From the NCBI GenBank assembly GCA_035308365.1, contig DATGGU010000061.1, positions 1-40,252 on the forward strand: a DNA stretch of 40,252 nt, given 5' to 3'. Under the pieces are notes generated by a model. That model saw only the letters and a program-made list of their open reading frames with translations, was not told where the DNA came from and searched no databases. How positions within the stretch are numbered: the first letter of the stretch is position 1; every line of letters starts with the position of its first letter. The DNA comes from PALSA-505 sp035308365. GTDB taxonomy: Bacteria; Actinomycetota; Actinomycetes; Streptosporangiales; Streptosporangiaceae. This document shows, piece by piece, positions 1-7,244 of this stretch. The translations under genes and the position numbers were made by a program.

Positions 1-122
1 TGAAGGCCGAGTCTCGCTACTACCGCGCCGAGCCTCTCCAGGTCGGCTATGTCGGCCGCCGTCTGCGCGTTGGTAGTGTGCGTCGCTGTCTCCAGGCGTG
101 CCCTGGCCTGCTCTTGATCCAT
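1..122 (-). CDS. Partial CDS, N-terminal 40 residues only, unknown function
   Basis: An open frame starts with ATG at 122 on the minus strand and runs off the left edge of the window. The visible peptide begins MDQEQARARLETATHTTN and is rich in Ala, Glu, Arg and Leu, which suggests an amphipathic helix or coiled coil; no domain can be named. A purine-rich stretch (GGAGAGACAGGAAA) lies just before the ATG and can serve as a ribosome binding site. It is divergent from the XRE regulator at 222, so the 99-bp gap should hold promoters for both. The function is unknown. Confidence 0.5.
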   Translation of the reverse strand, partial: MDQEQARARLETATHTTNAQTAADIADLERLGAVVARLGL

Positions 123-221
123 TTTCCTGTCTCTCCGCAGCAACTGTCTGTGTTAATCCCCTGTGGAGCCTTGCAGGTCACGGGCGGTGTCGCTACGGCC
201 ACCCGGGAAAAGTGCTAGTCC

Positions 222-1079
222 GTGAACTCCGGTGGAACTAGGCTTGATCGAGTGGAAGACAGCAGGTCAGTGGTCAAGGCATCGGCCCTGGCGAAGTTTG
301 CCGAACAGCTTCGAGCGTGGCGTAAGAGTCGCGGTTGGTCACAGGTAGTGCTGGCTGACAAACTCCTGTGCTCAGACTCGCTCGTGAGCGGTGTCGAGAC
401 AGGCGACAAGACGCCGACGCTGGAGTTCGCGATCAAGTGCGATGAAGCGTTCGGCACCCCGGGTACGTTCGTAGCTCTGCACGAACTGATCTCCCGTGAG
501 GCGTGGCCGTCCTACTTCGCGCCGGTCATCGACTTCGAGACGCGCGCTATCCGCATTCACGAGTGGGAGTTGCGCGTCATACCTGGCCTGCTCCAGACGG
601 AGAACTATGCACGGTCGGTGATCAGGGCCGGTAAGCCCAGGCTGAGTGCAGACGCTCTAGACCGTGCTGTCAGCGGCCGGATGGAACGTCAGCGGATACT
701 GACGCGCGACAACCCTCCGTTGCTCTGGTCCGTGCTGCACGAGGGGACGCTAAGGCACGTGATTGGCAGCCGGGCGATCATGGCCGAGCAGCTAGACAAG
801 ATCATCGACGTAGCGCGGATGCCCGACGTGGTGATACAGGTGCTGCCGTTCACTGCATGCGATCACCCAGCCACGGACGGACCCATCTCAGTGTTCGATT
901 TTGCGGACGCTCCCACCGTCGCGTATACCGAGTGCAATGGTGGCGGCATGATCGTAGAGTCGCCTGAGCAGGTGGGAGAGCTGGTCACAGCCCTCAACCT
1001 GATTCGCGCAACGTCACTACCGCCGCAGGAGTCTATTAGTCTGCTAACGCAGATCAGGAGCGAGATAGGTGATGAATGA
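222..1079 (+). CDS. XRE-family HTH regulator with Scr1-type (DUF5753) domain
   Basis: A 285-residue DNA-binding protein. Residues about 24-80 form an XRE-type helix-turn-helix (FAEQLRAWRKSRGWSQVVLA and the following SDSLVSGVETGDKTP). The rest, from about residue 95, is the actinobacterial DUF5753/Scr1 domain with the signature WELRVIPGLLQTENYARSVI and the later DGPISVFDF segment. The family is known as the antitoxin-like regulator usually paired with a small DUF397 protein, and that partner follows here with an 11-bp overlap, so the two are translationally coupled. The GTG at 222 follows the purine-rich GGGAAAAG; an in-frame GTG at 252 is an alternative. The target is unknown; autoregulation is likely by analogy. 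Confidence 0.92.
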   Translation: MNSGGTRLDRVEDSRSVVKASALAKFAEQLRAWRKSRGWSQVVLADKLLCSDSLVSGVETGDKTPTLEFAIKCDEAFGTPGTFVALHELISREAWPSYFAPVIDFETRAIRIHEWELRVIPGLLQTENYARSVIRAGKPRLSADALDRAVSGRMERQRILTRDNPPLLWSVLHEGTLRHVIGSRAIMAEQLDKIIDVARMPDVVIQVLPFTACDHPATDGPISVFDFADAPTVAYTECNGGGMIVESPEQVGELVTALNLIRATSLPPQESISLLTQIRSEIGDE

Positions 1080-1260
1080 ACTGAATTGGCAGAAGTCGAG
1101 CTATTCCGGCTCGCAGGCCAACTGCGTAGAGGTAGCGCGCAATCCGGTCGGCGCCATTGCCGTGCGTGACTCGAAAAACCCTGATGGTGGGCACTTGGTG
1201 CTCACCCGTAGCGAGTGGCAGACGTTCACAGCCAAGATCAAGGCTGGCCACCCGGGCTAG
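1069..1260 (+). CDS. DUF397 domain protein, partner of the upstream XRE regulator
   Basis: A 63-residue protein with the DUF397 pattern: LNWQKSSYSGSQANCVEVAR, then AIAVRDSKNPDGGHLVLT and a closing SEWQTFTAKIKAG. These small proteins are nearly always encoded directly after an Scr1-type XRE regulator in actinobacteria; the pair has been proposed to act as a toxin/antitoxin-like or developmental switch, as with BldB/AbaA-orfA-like proteins in Streptomyces. The start is GTG at 1069 or the adjacent ATG at 1072, both inside the end of the upstream gene. An intrinsic-terminator-like hairpin lies 15 bp after the stop, closing the operon. Confidence 0.92.
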   Translation: MMNELNWQKSSYSGSQANCVEVARNPVGAIAVRDSKNPDGGHLVLTRSEWQTFTAKIKAGHPG

Positions 1261-1275
1261 GAAAGGGTCAATCCC

Positions 1276-1312
1276 CCGAAACCCGCCGCTGAGAAGTGCG
1301 GCGGGTTTTCGG
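1276..1312. terminator. Hairpin terminator between convergent genes
   Basis: The arms 1276-1289 (CCGAAACCCGCCGC) and 1298-1312 (GCGGCGGGTTTTCGG) pair over 14 bp with one bulged base around an 8-nt loop. The A/T runs fall inside the stem, as in many bidirectional terminators. It sits between the DUF397 gene on the plus strand and the ArsR-like gene ending at 1323 on the minus strand, and can serve both. Confidence 0.75.
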
Positions 1313-1322
1313 TGTGATCAGG

Positions 1323-2423
1323 TCAGCCTCCATCGGCTGCCTGTGCTGTGGAGCCTTCATAATCGCGCTGACCTCCCGGTGGCTGGCCGCGGTGTTCATC
1401 GTCGGCGCGGTATCCGCGGTGCCTGCGACCCGCAGCCTCACCCGAGCCCGGCAGGCGGCCGGATCCAGCTAAGGCCTGGCCGCAACTGCGCAGCAGGTGG
1501 TGGCCCAGCGGGGTGATCGAGTGCAGGACGGCCTTGCCTGCCCGGGCGGTCACGATCAGCCCGGCCGCCCGCAGCGTTTTGGTGTGCGCGGACACGGTGG
1601 CGAGGCTGATCTGCAGCTCGCGGGCCAGGTCGGTGGTGGTCCGCTCGATGACCATCAGGCGCAGCAGTGCGGCGCGGGTGTGGCCGAGCAGGCTGGCCAG
1701 CGGGTCGCCGTGGGCCTGGGTGATGAGCGGGAGCGGGGTGAGGGGGGCATAGATCATCGCCAGCGAGCCGTCCGGGTGCCAGGTGAACATGGGGCGGCCG
1801 GTCCAGTACACGCATGGCATGAGGGTCAGTCCGTTGCCGCCGGGGTGCACCTCCCAGTGGTTGGCCGAGGTGATCTGCAGCACCGTCCCGTCCCAGCTGA
1901 TCGAGGGATGCAGGGCCGGCAGGGTGGCCTGGACGCCGGATTCGGCGATCATCCGGCTGCGCCAGGCCAGTTCGGCCTGATAACCCTGGCGGGCGCGGAC
2001 GGCCGTGCCGTCGACCAGGGTGCGGTAGGCCAGGCGCTGGGCAGCGTGCAGGTCACGCCAGGCCTGCCGGTCGCGGTTGGCCAGCAGGCGGGCCCATGAG
2101 CCGGGCGGGCCGGCCGGGTACAGCCGCTGCAGTTCTTCGTGGATGAACGTGGTGGGGGTGCGCTGTACCCGCTCCAGTCCTTCGGCCAGGCTGGTGCTGA
2201 CCGGGTCCAGGAACAGCGGGCCGGTCGCGGTGGCCGGGATCAGGTCGAGCAGCGGGCGGCAGGCGGCGGGAAGCCGGGCCGCGGCGCCGCGGCGCCAGGT
2301 GCCGAACAGCGGATCACAGCGCTGCAGGGCGGCCAGCGCGTGACCGAGCTCGATCAGCGGCGCGGGCTGGCTGGCGAACCTGACCCGCAGCAGGTCCTCG
2401 GCGGTCAGGTGAACGCGCAGCAC
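1323..2423 (-). CDS. ArsR-like winged-helix regulator with N-terminal DUF5937-type domain
   Basis: A 366-residue protein. Residues 1-235 match the actinobacterial DUF5937-type region that precedes the DNA-binding part (opening LRVHLTAEDLLRVRF; later PSISWDGTVLQI and GLTLMPCVYWTGRPMF). Residues about 240-315 are a winged HTH (LGHTRAALLRLMVI, TTTDLARELQISLATVSAHT, LRAAGLIVTARAGKAVLHS). The last 45 residues are a Gly/Arg/Gln-rich tail unlike the family and may be a 3' extension. The start is GTG at 2423 after a GGAGG about 14 bp upstream; a slightly later start is possible. The gene stands alone, so its targets are not evident. An inverted pair of CTGATCTA/TAGATCAG sites upstream (2462-2469, 2522-2529) may be operators. 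Confidence 0.82.
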   Translation of the reverse strand: MLRVHLTAEDLLRVRFASQPAPLIELGHALAALQRCDPLFGTWRRGAAARLPAACRPLLDLIPATATGPLFLDPVSTSLAEGLERVQRTPTTFIHEELQRLYPAGPPGSWARLLANRDRQAWRDLHAAQRLAYRTLVDGTAVRARQGYQAELAWRSRMIAESGVQATLPALHPSISWDGTVLQITSANHWEVHPGGNGLTLMPCVYWTGRPMFTWHPDGSLAMIYAPLTPLPLITQAHGDPLASLLGHTRAALLRLMVIERTTTDLARELQISLATVSAHTKTLRAAGLIVTARAGKAVLHSITPLGHHLLRSCGQALAGSGRLPGSGEAAGRRHRGYRADDEHRGQPPGGQRDYEGSTAQAADGG

Positions 2424-2795
2424 GGGCCGGGCACCTCGCCTCCAGGCTCAACCTTTCGGTTCTGATCTAACGGATCCTGCTACATGCTCGGCATCCGAAC
2501 ACTTTAGTGACAAGAGCTGACTAGATCAGCAAAGCAACCGAGACAGGAACCCCAGATCTCCAGCGACCACGCCAAACACCGTGGCGCACCTGGAAAGCCT
2601 CGCCGCCGCGCTCACCTGGCCTTCTTAACCCTGGAGGCCGGGAGCGTGGCTGGCACCCAGATGGTGCCGTCCCGGGCTGGCGAAACCAATCGCTGGCCCG
2701 GGTCGTTTCCTGGGCAGTGAACGCGGTTGCCGTTGCGGCGATCGAGATATATCTTGGTCGTGTCGGACCAGCCCGGTTTGGGGCACGGAGGGCAG
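2424..2795. other. Intergenic region between divergent genes
   Basis: 372 bp between the ArsR-like gene and the DUF1707 gene. It holds the inverted octamers CTGATCTA (2462-2469) and TAGATCAG (2522-2529), which could bind the neighbouring regulator, and a promoter for the DUF1707 gene at 2727-2755. I see no gene in the middle part; short open frames there lack ribosome sites and look like shadows. Confidence 0.5.
2727..2755 (+). promoter_or_regulatory. Sigma70-type promoter of the DUF1707 gene
   Basis: TTGCCG (2727-2732) and TATCTT (2750-2755) are 17 bp apart, a good fit to a principal-sigma promoter. The predicted start point is near 2762, giving a leader of about 35 nt to the ATG at 2796. 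This argues that the in-frame TTG at 2727 is part of the -35 box and not a start codon. Confidence 0.55.
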
Positions 2796-3311
2796 ATGGC
2801 CACGGAATGGAACATCCGCGTCAGCGACACCGAACGGGAAGCCGTTGCCGCGCAACTGCGCGAACACTACGCACAGGGCAGGCTCACCACAGATGAGCTG
2901 AACGAACGCCTCGACCGGGCGTTCGCGTCCAAGACACGCACCGAGCTGGCGGCCGTGACGTCGGACCTTCCGTACACGCCGCCGTCGGGAGCGCTGCCGT
3001 CCGACGGCATGCGTGGCGGGTACCAGCAGGCAGGCTGGGGCGGCCAGAGCTGGGCTGGCTCCAACTGGACCGGGCCTGGCCAGGGCAGCTACGGGCCGGG
3101 GCCGTCCCGGGGATCGGTCCTGCAGATTATCCCGTTGCTGCTGGCGGTGTTCTGCTGCTTCGCGGTGGTGAGCCTTTTCGGGTTCGGGTTGGGCTCTGGG
3201 CCTTCGCTCGCGGTCATCCTGCTGGGCGCACTGGCCGTGATCCGCTGGATCTTCGGCCGAGGCCCCCGTGGCGGCTGCCGGCGTGGTGGCTGCGGCCGCC
3301 GCCGCTGGTAG
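2796..3311 (+). CDS. DUF1707 domain membrane protein
   Basis: A 171-residue protein. The N-terminal 58 residues are a DUF1707 domain (IRVSDTEREAVAAQLREHY, GRLTTDELNERLDRAFASKT, ELAAVTSDLP), a short actinobacterial domain often placed before membrane segments. Then follow a Gly/Trp/Pro/Ser-rich linker (residues 60-106), two hydrophobic helices (about 110-130 and 136-154) and a basic Gly/Arg/Cys-rich tail. It is probably an inner-membrane protein with a cytoplasmic DUF1707 head; the molecular role is not known. GGAGGG at 2787-2792 precedes the ATG at 2796, and DUF1707 homology begins directly after it, which fixes this start. Confidence 0.88.
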   Translation: MATEWNIRVSDTEREAVAAQLREHYAQGRLTTDELNERLDRAFASKTRTELAAVTSDLPYTPPSGALPSDGMRGGYQQAGWGGQSWAGSNWTGPGQGSYGPGPSRGSVLQIIPLLLAVFCCFAVVSLFGFGLGSGPSLAVILLGALAVIRWIFGRGPRGGCRRGGCGRRRW

Positions 3312-3347
3312 CGACGCCCGCCCACCTCGGCGCCGGCCCGCAGGCGA

Positions 3348-3827
3348 TCAGCCGGTCTGCCCGGCTTCGGCGCGCAGTTGGCGGAGCAGGCCGTCCAACT
3401 GCTCGGCGGTGCCTTCCTCACGGTCTTCCGACCTGGCCAGACCATCCAGGAAGGCGCCCTGCTCGGTGTAGGTGAGCCTGGTACCGCCGTCGGCGGGCAC
3501 CATCTCGATGGTGGCCACCGACACCGAGATCCGCGCACTGTTCTCATACATCTCGTAGCAGTACACGATCCGCTGGTCAGGCACGATGTCGTAGTAGAGG
3601 GCGTCGTAGCGGTACGGCGTGCCATCGGGCGCCTTGCCGCCGAAGCGCTCCCGGCCGCCGACCCGGAAGTCGAACTCGGTCTCGCTGCCATCGGAAACGT
3701 AGTCCGGGTCATCTATCCAGCTCAGCTTCGCCTCGGCAGACGAGAACGCGGCGAACACACGGGCAGGCGTGGCCGGATAATGACGCTCGATTGCGAACGT
3801 GCTGTGGGTTGCGGAACGTTCGGTCAT
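3348..3827 (-). CDS. SRPBCC (AHSA1-like) domain protein
   Basis: A 159-residue START/SRPBCC-fold protein of the AHSA1 type: IERHYPATPARVFAAFSSAE at residues 13-32, the FRVGGRERFGG turn at 54-64 and GTRLTYTEQGAFLDG near 119-133. Such proteins bind hydrophobic ligands in a helix-grip pocket and in actinobacteria are typically encoded after an ArsR regulator. That holds here: the arsR-like gene ends 24 bp upstream on the same strand. The ligand is unknown. The ATG at 3827 is preceded by purine-rich AAAGAAAGCTG-type sequence and AGGAGCAGC close to the start. Confidence 0.88.
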   Translation of the reverse strand: MTERSATHSTFAIERHYPATPARVFAAFSSAEAKLSWIDDPDYVSDGSETEFDFRVGGRERFGGKAPDGTPYRYDALYYDIVPDQRIVYCYEMYENSARISVSVATIEMVPADGGTRLTYTEQGAFLDGLARSEDREEGTAEQLDGLLRQLRAEAGQTG

Positions 3828-3851
3828 CTGCTGCTCCTGAAAGAAAGCTGA

Positions 3852-4223
3852 TCACTCAGCGTCATGACCGGACCCAGGGCCGGGTTCGGCTGGCTGACCT
3901 GCGGTCACGGCCAGGTAGTCACCGAGCCGGTCGAGACGGCGTTCCCAGGCGATCCGGCGCCCGGATATCCAGTCCTCGGCCGACCGCAAGGTAGCCGGCT
4001 CGATGCTGCAGGTACGGATCCGGCCCACCTTCTGGGACCGGACCAGTCCGCTGGCCTCGAGCACCTGGACGTGCTGGAGCACAGCGGCCAGGGACATATC
4101 CAGCGGCCCCGCCAGCTCGCTCACCGAGGCCGGGCCCCGGCTGAGCCGCTCCATCATGCTGCGCCGGCTCGGGTCGGCGAGCGCCTGGAACACCCGGTCC
4201 AGCGTCGCCCCTTGGTTAACCAC
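3852..4223 (-). CDS. ArsR/SmtB-family winged-helix regulator, probably leaderless
   Basis: About 123 residues: RVFQALADPSRRSMMERLSR, then PASVSELAGPLDMSLAAVLQ as the helix-turn-helix and HVQVLEASGLVRSQKVGR as recognition helix and wing. No metal-binding Cys cluster is seen; the subclass that precedes SRPBCC genes usually lacks it. The frame stays open to a TTG at 4259, but that TTG is the -35 box of a promoter, and the GTG at 4223 lies 7 nt after the -10, so translation most likely starts there on a leaderless mRNA. It forms an operon with the SRPBCC gene downstream and probably represses itself through the dyad at 4263-4276. Confidence 0.87.
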   Translation of the reverse strand: MVNQGATLDRVFQALADPSRRSMMERLSRGPASVSELAGPLDMSLAAVLQHVQVLEASGLVRSQKVGRIRTCSIEPATLRSAEDWISGRRIAWERRLDRLGDYLAVTAGQPAEPGPGSGHDAE

Positions 4224-4230
4224 GCACTTA

Positions 4231-4276
4231 AGTATTGCCCTCGTCTCCGCTAGAGTCAAGCAGTTACTTTAGTAAC
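4231..4276 (-). promoter_or_regulatory. Leaderless promoter and dyad operator of arsR-SRPBCC operon
   Basis: On the minus strand TTGACT (4254-4259) and AATACT (4231-4236) are 17 bp apart and end 7 nt before the GTG at 4223. Just upstream lies a perfect 6-bp inverted repeat, GTTACT-TT-AGTAAC (4263-4276), a plausible ArsR operator touching the -35 region. ACTTAAGT at 4226-4233 is a second palindrome, over the -10. Confidence 0.55.
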
Positions 4277-4313
4277 ACTATGTAAGGTATTCACTGTGAA
4301 AAAGTTGAACCCG

Positions 4314-4336
4314 CCCACGGCGAGCCATACCGTGGG
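4314..4336. terminator. Hairpin in gap before dnaN end, weak terminator
   Basis: CCCACGG (4314-4320) and CCGTGGG (4330-4336) form a perfect 7-bp stem with a 9-nt loop but no T-tract. It lies in the 317-bp gap between the arsR promoter and the end of dnaN. Apart from this and the promoter I see no feature in the gap; an ATG frame at 4359 has no ribosome site. Confidence 0.3.
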
Positions 4337-4540
4337 GGTCCGGGCCATCGTCAAATTATGAATGGCAAGGACCCAGCCAGCGCCTCCCCGGCCAGCCCGG
4401 CCTCGCCAGCCGGCAAGCTGGGAAACCAGCTGACGGCGGGAAGCGGCGAGGTCTGTGGCGGCGGAGCGCGGCCCGCAGCGAAATCGGCCAAAGGGCGATG
4501 AGCAGGATCAGCTGGCTCGTTAATGCGGACGTGAGCAACC

Positions 4541-5833
4541 TCAGGTGCTGCCGGGCATGCGGAGCGGCACGACCAGATAGCGGAAGCTGGCCGCGTCGCC
4601 GTCCGCCGCAGCGGCGGTCTGGCCGTTCGGGCTGGAGGCGCGGTCGCCACCGGGAACACAGGTGATCACGGCGGGGCGGACCGCGCTGGTGAACTCCAGC
4701 CGGATCCTTCCTGGCTCGGCGGAGGCGCTCGCGGTCTCGGAGCTGTCACCGCTCCCGGCTTCGGCCGGAGCCGGCCGTCCGTGGACGGCAGCGGTGGGAG
4801 TCGCGGCCGCGTTGAGACCGTCCAGGAGGTACTGCGGATTGAAGGCGATCACCCGTTCGTCCCCCTCGAACAATGCGGGCACGCGCTCGACCGCGCGGGC
4901 CTGGCCCTGGCTGCCCGCCTCGATCACCACCTCGTCGTCGCCGAACGCGAGCCGGACGGGGCTGCCCCGCTCGGCAACCAGCGACACGCGGCGCACCGCC
5001 TCGATGAGTGGGCCGGGCGCTACCTCACCACAGGATCCGAACTCAGCGGGGAACCTGGAAGCGTATTTGATGAACTCGCCGCCGAGCAGCCGTGTGGTCA
5101 GCCGCCGGCCGCCGCCCTCGAAGCCGATCATCCCGTCGGCCGCCCTGGTGTCCGGCCCGGCGTTCGCGGCTGGCTCATCGGCGTCGCGCAGCGCGATGGC
5201 GACCCGGCCACCCGCAGTCATCGTGCGGGCCGCCTCGGCGAGCGACCTCGCCGGGATCAGCGCCGATGCCCGCAGGCCGGGGCGAGCCGGAGCCCAGGGC
5301 AGTTCCCTGACCGCCAGCCGGTAGCGGTCGGTGGCGACCAGCGTGATCGTCTCGTCCTGGATCTCGGCGAACACCCCGGTGAGCATCGGCAGGGTGTCGT
5401 CCCTGCTGGCCGACGGGGCGACCTGATTGACCGCCGCCGCGAGCTCGGCACCGTCCACGGTGCCGGCCGCCGGGGGCAGCGTGGGCAACGACGGGTATTC
5501 CTCTACCGGCAGCCTGACCAGCGTGAACTCGGCGGCGCCGCAGGTCAGGCCGATGGAGTCCTGGTCGGACACGAACTCCGCTTGGCCACCGGCCAGGCTG
5601 CGGGTGATCTCGGCGAGCAGCCGGCCGGGCACCAGTGCGGTCCCCGGCTCCACGACCTCCGCGCCCACCTCGAACCGCGCGGACACGTCATAATCAAAGC
5701 AGGACAGCACCAGCCCGTCACCGGCCTCGAGCAGCATCCCGGAGAGCACGGGAACCACGGGCCGGGCCGGCAGCGCACGAGCCACCCAGGCGACCGCCTC
5801 GGCCAGCGCGTCCCGTTCGATCTTGAATCTCAT
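4541..5833 (-). CDS. dnaN: DNA polymerase III beta sliding clamp (paralogue)
   Basis: A 430-residue beta clamp, the ring that holds the replicative polymerase on DNA. Clamp signatures are FKIERDALAEAVAWVARALP at the start, RPVVPVLSGMLLEA, ATDRYRLAVRE (168-178), GGEFIKYASRFP (251-262), FNPQYLLDGL (331-340), FTSAVRPAVI (381-390) and the closing RYLVVPLRM (419-427). It is about 50 residues longer than usual because of Ala/Ser/Gly-rich insertions at about 346-375 and 394-415. It stands alone, without dnaA, recF or gyrB, so it is more likely a second clamp than the essential dnaN; some actinobacteria carry such extra copies. Whether it replaces, assists or specialises (repair, translesion) cannot be seen. 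Confidence 0.88.
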   Translation of the reverse strand: MRFKIERDALAEAVAWVARALPARPVVPVLSGMLLEAGDGLVLSCFDYDVSARFEVGAEVVEPGTALVPGRLLAEITRSLAGGQAEFVSDQDSIGLTCGAAEFTLVRLPVEEYPSLPTLPPAAGTVDGAELAAAVNQVAPSASRDDTLPMLTGVFAEIQDETITLVATDRYRLAVRELPWAPARPGLRASALIPARSLAEAARTMTAGGRVAIALRDADEPAANAGPDTRAADGMIGFEGGGRRLTTRLLGGEFIKYASRFPAEFGSCGEVAPGPLIEAVRRVSLVAERGSPVRLAFGDDEVVIEAGSQGQARAVERVPALFEGDERVIAFNPQYLLDGLNAAATPTAAVHGRPAPAEAGSGDSSETASASAEPGRIRLEFTSAVRPAVITCVPGGDRASSPNGQTAAAADGDAASFRYLVVPLRMPGST

Positions 5834-5893
5834 ACCTCAGATCCTGTCACGCAGGTCTGACAATGCTGGTACGAGCGCCGGCCGGAGCTCTGG

Positions 5894-6154
5894 TCAGGCG
5901 AGCCCGGGGGGTACTGAAGCCAGGGTGGTCTCGATGGCCTTGGCCAGGGCGCGGGCCGAATCCGCGGTCAGCTCGACGGCCACCCGGGCCGAGGGGCCCT
6001 GGCCCGGGTTGAGGAAGTCGATGTTGAGGGTGTGCTCGGCGGCGGCATGCACCGGGTGGTCGAAGTAGACCGTGGCCTCGCTCAGGCCGAACCAGCCCGC
6101 CGAACCCTTCCCGCTGCCGGTGACCTCGATCTTTTCGGTGAGGTAGGTACACAT
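5894..6154 (-). CDS. DUF6295 family protein
   Basis: An 86-residue protein beginning MCTYLTEKIEVTGSGKGSAG, followed by EATVYFDHPVHAAAEHTLNI and ARVAVELTADSARALAKAIE. This pattern is the widespread actinobacterial DUF6295 family, whose function is unknown. It is 15 bp downstream of the dienelactone hydrolase gene on the same strand and is probably co-transcribed; I recall this pairing as common but cannot check it here. Confidence 0.82.
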   Translation of the reverse strand: MCTYLTEKIEVTGSGKGSAGWFGLSEATVYFDHPVHAAAEHTLNIDFLNPGQGPSARVAVELTADSARALAKAIETTLASVPPGLA

Positions 6155-6169
6155 GACCGGGGTCCTCCG

Positions 6170-6913
6170 TCAGTGAGCCAGGTAGCGGCCGAACCAGTCC
6201 CAGATCCGCTGCCAGCCGTCGTTCGCCGCCTCGGGCCGGTAGGCCGGCCTGTCCACCGCGAAGAACGCGTGCCCGGCGCCTTCGTAGCTGTGGAACTCGT
6301 GGAGCTTGCCGAGCCTGGTGAGTTCCTTCTCCAGCTCGTCCACCTGCTCCGGCGAAGGGTGCTGGTCCTCGGCACCGAACAGGCCGAGCAGCGGGCACGA
6401 CAGGTTCTCGGCCAGGTGGATGATGGGTCCCACCTTCAGCGGCATGCCCTCCGGCGGTGTGCCGACCACGAACGCGCCGTAGCAGTCCACGGCCGCGTCG
6501 AACGGCAGGCTGCACGCGGCGAGGAAGGCCTGGCGCCCACCCGAGCAGTAGCCGATCACGCCGACCTTGCCGTTGCAGGCCGGCATCGCGCGCAGGTAGG
6601 CCGCAGCACCGCCGACGTCACCGACCAGCCGCTCGTCGGGCACGCCACCCTGGGCGCGCGCGGCCGCGGCCGCGTCGTCCGGGCTCGCGCCCGGCGCCTC
6701 GCGGTGGTAGAGGTTCGGGCAGATCGCGATATAGCCGTTGGCCGCGAACTTCCTGGTGATCTCCATCGTGGGCGCGTCGTAACCGGGCATGTGATGGATG
6801 ACCACCACACCTCCGTACGGCCCCTGGCCGAGCGGTCTGGCGAGATAGGCCTCGATCACGTGACCGCCGTGGCCGGCGATGCCGACGGTTTCCGCCATCA
6901 TCGCGTCATACAT
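6170..6913 (-). CDS. Dienelactone hydrolase family alpha/beta hydrolase
   Basis: A 247-residue cytoplasmic alpha/beta hydrolase. The Cys-type nucleophile elbow is GYCSGG with Cys123; Asp183 in GLFGAEDQHP and His215 in EGAGHAFF complete the Cys-Asp-His triad of dienelactone hydrolases. Family members open lactone rings in chloroaromatic breakdown or hydrolyse other esters, so the true substrate here is open. The ATG at 6913 follows GGGAGAGGAA, a strong ribosome site. The DUF6295 gene follows directly. Confidence 0.9.
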   Translation of the reverse strand: MYDAMMAETVGIAGHGGHVIEAYLARPLGQGPYGGVVVIHHMPGYDAPTMEITRKFAANGYIAICPNLYHREAPGASPDDAAAAARAQGGVPDERLVGDVGGAAAYLRAMPACNGKVGVIGYCSGGRQAFLAACSLPFDAAVDCYGAFVVGTPPEGMPLKVGPIIHLAENLSCPLLGLFGAEDQHPSPEQVDELEKELTRLGKLHEFHSYEGAGHAFFAVDRPAYRPEAANDGWQRIWDWFGRYLAH

Positions 6914-7244
6914 CTCTGGTTCCTCTCCCGCCGGTGCTCTATGTCGTGTGCGAAAGCCGCGTCATGCAGAGATCGCCTGCCTGGTGGCTCTGCCGCCGAG
7001 CTGGCCTGATCGCCTGCGCAGGCCCCCCGGGCCCGCGCTCGCGATGCAGCCTTGCACGAGGCTCCTCGCGACCGGATTGACTGGGCAGTTGTGTGCTGGC
7101 AACCCGCCTTATTTTGCCAGGTGCCGATCTGCCGTCGTTGCGTCCCGCCACATATGGGCGGACGATGACACGATCGCGCCAGTGAGAGGATGACACGCGT
7201 ACCCATGATCGCCGCGACCAGGTTCGCAGGAAGGTGGAGTCCCG
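6914..7244. other. Intergenic region with dispersed-repeat copy
   Basis: 331 bp between divergent genes. It holds promoters not clearly readable, and at 6953-6971 a 19-bp word TGCGAAAGCCGCGTCATGC that recurs with one change at 38038-38056. AAGGTGGAG at 7231-7239 is the ribosome site of the aldo/keto reductase. I see no gene here. Confidence 0.45.

Noticed and set aside
222..1260. A new toxin-antitoxin system
   Set aside because: The Scr1-type regulator and DUF397 pair is a known and very common actinobacterial pair; nothing here sets it apart.
4359..4502. 47-codon plus-strand ORF (MNGKDPASASPASPASPAGK) between arsR and dnaN
   Set aside because: No ribosome site and low-complexity composition; convergent with dnaN and partly reaching its end.
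4781..5860. 359-residue plus-strand open frame opposite dnaN
   Set aside because: It is antisense to a clear beta-clamp gene, rich in Gly/Arg/His/Gln as GC-rich shadows are, and matches no family.
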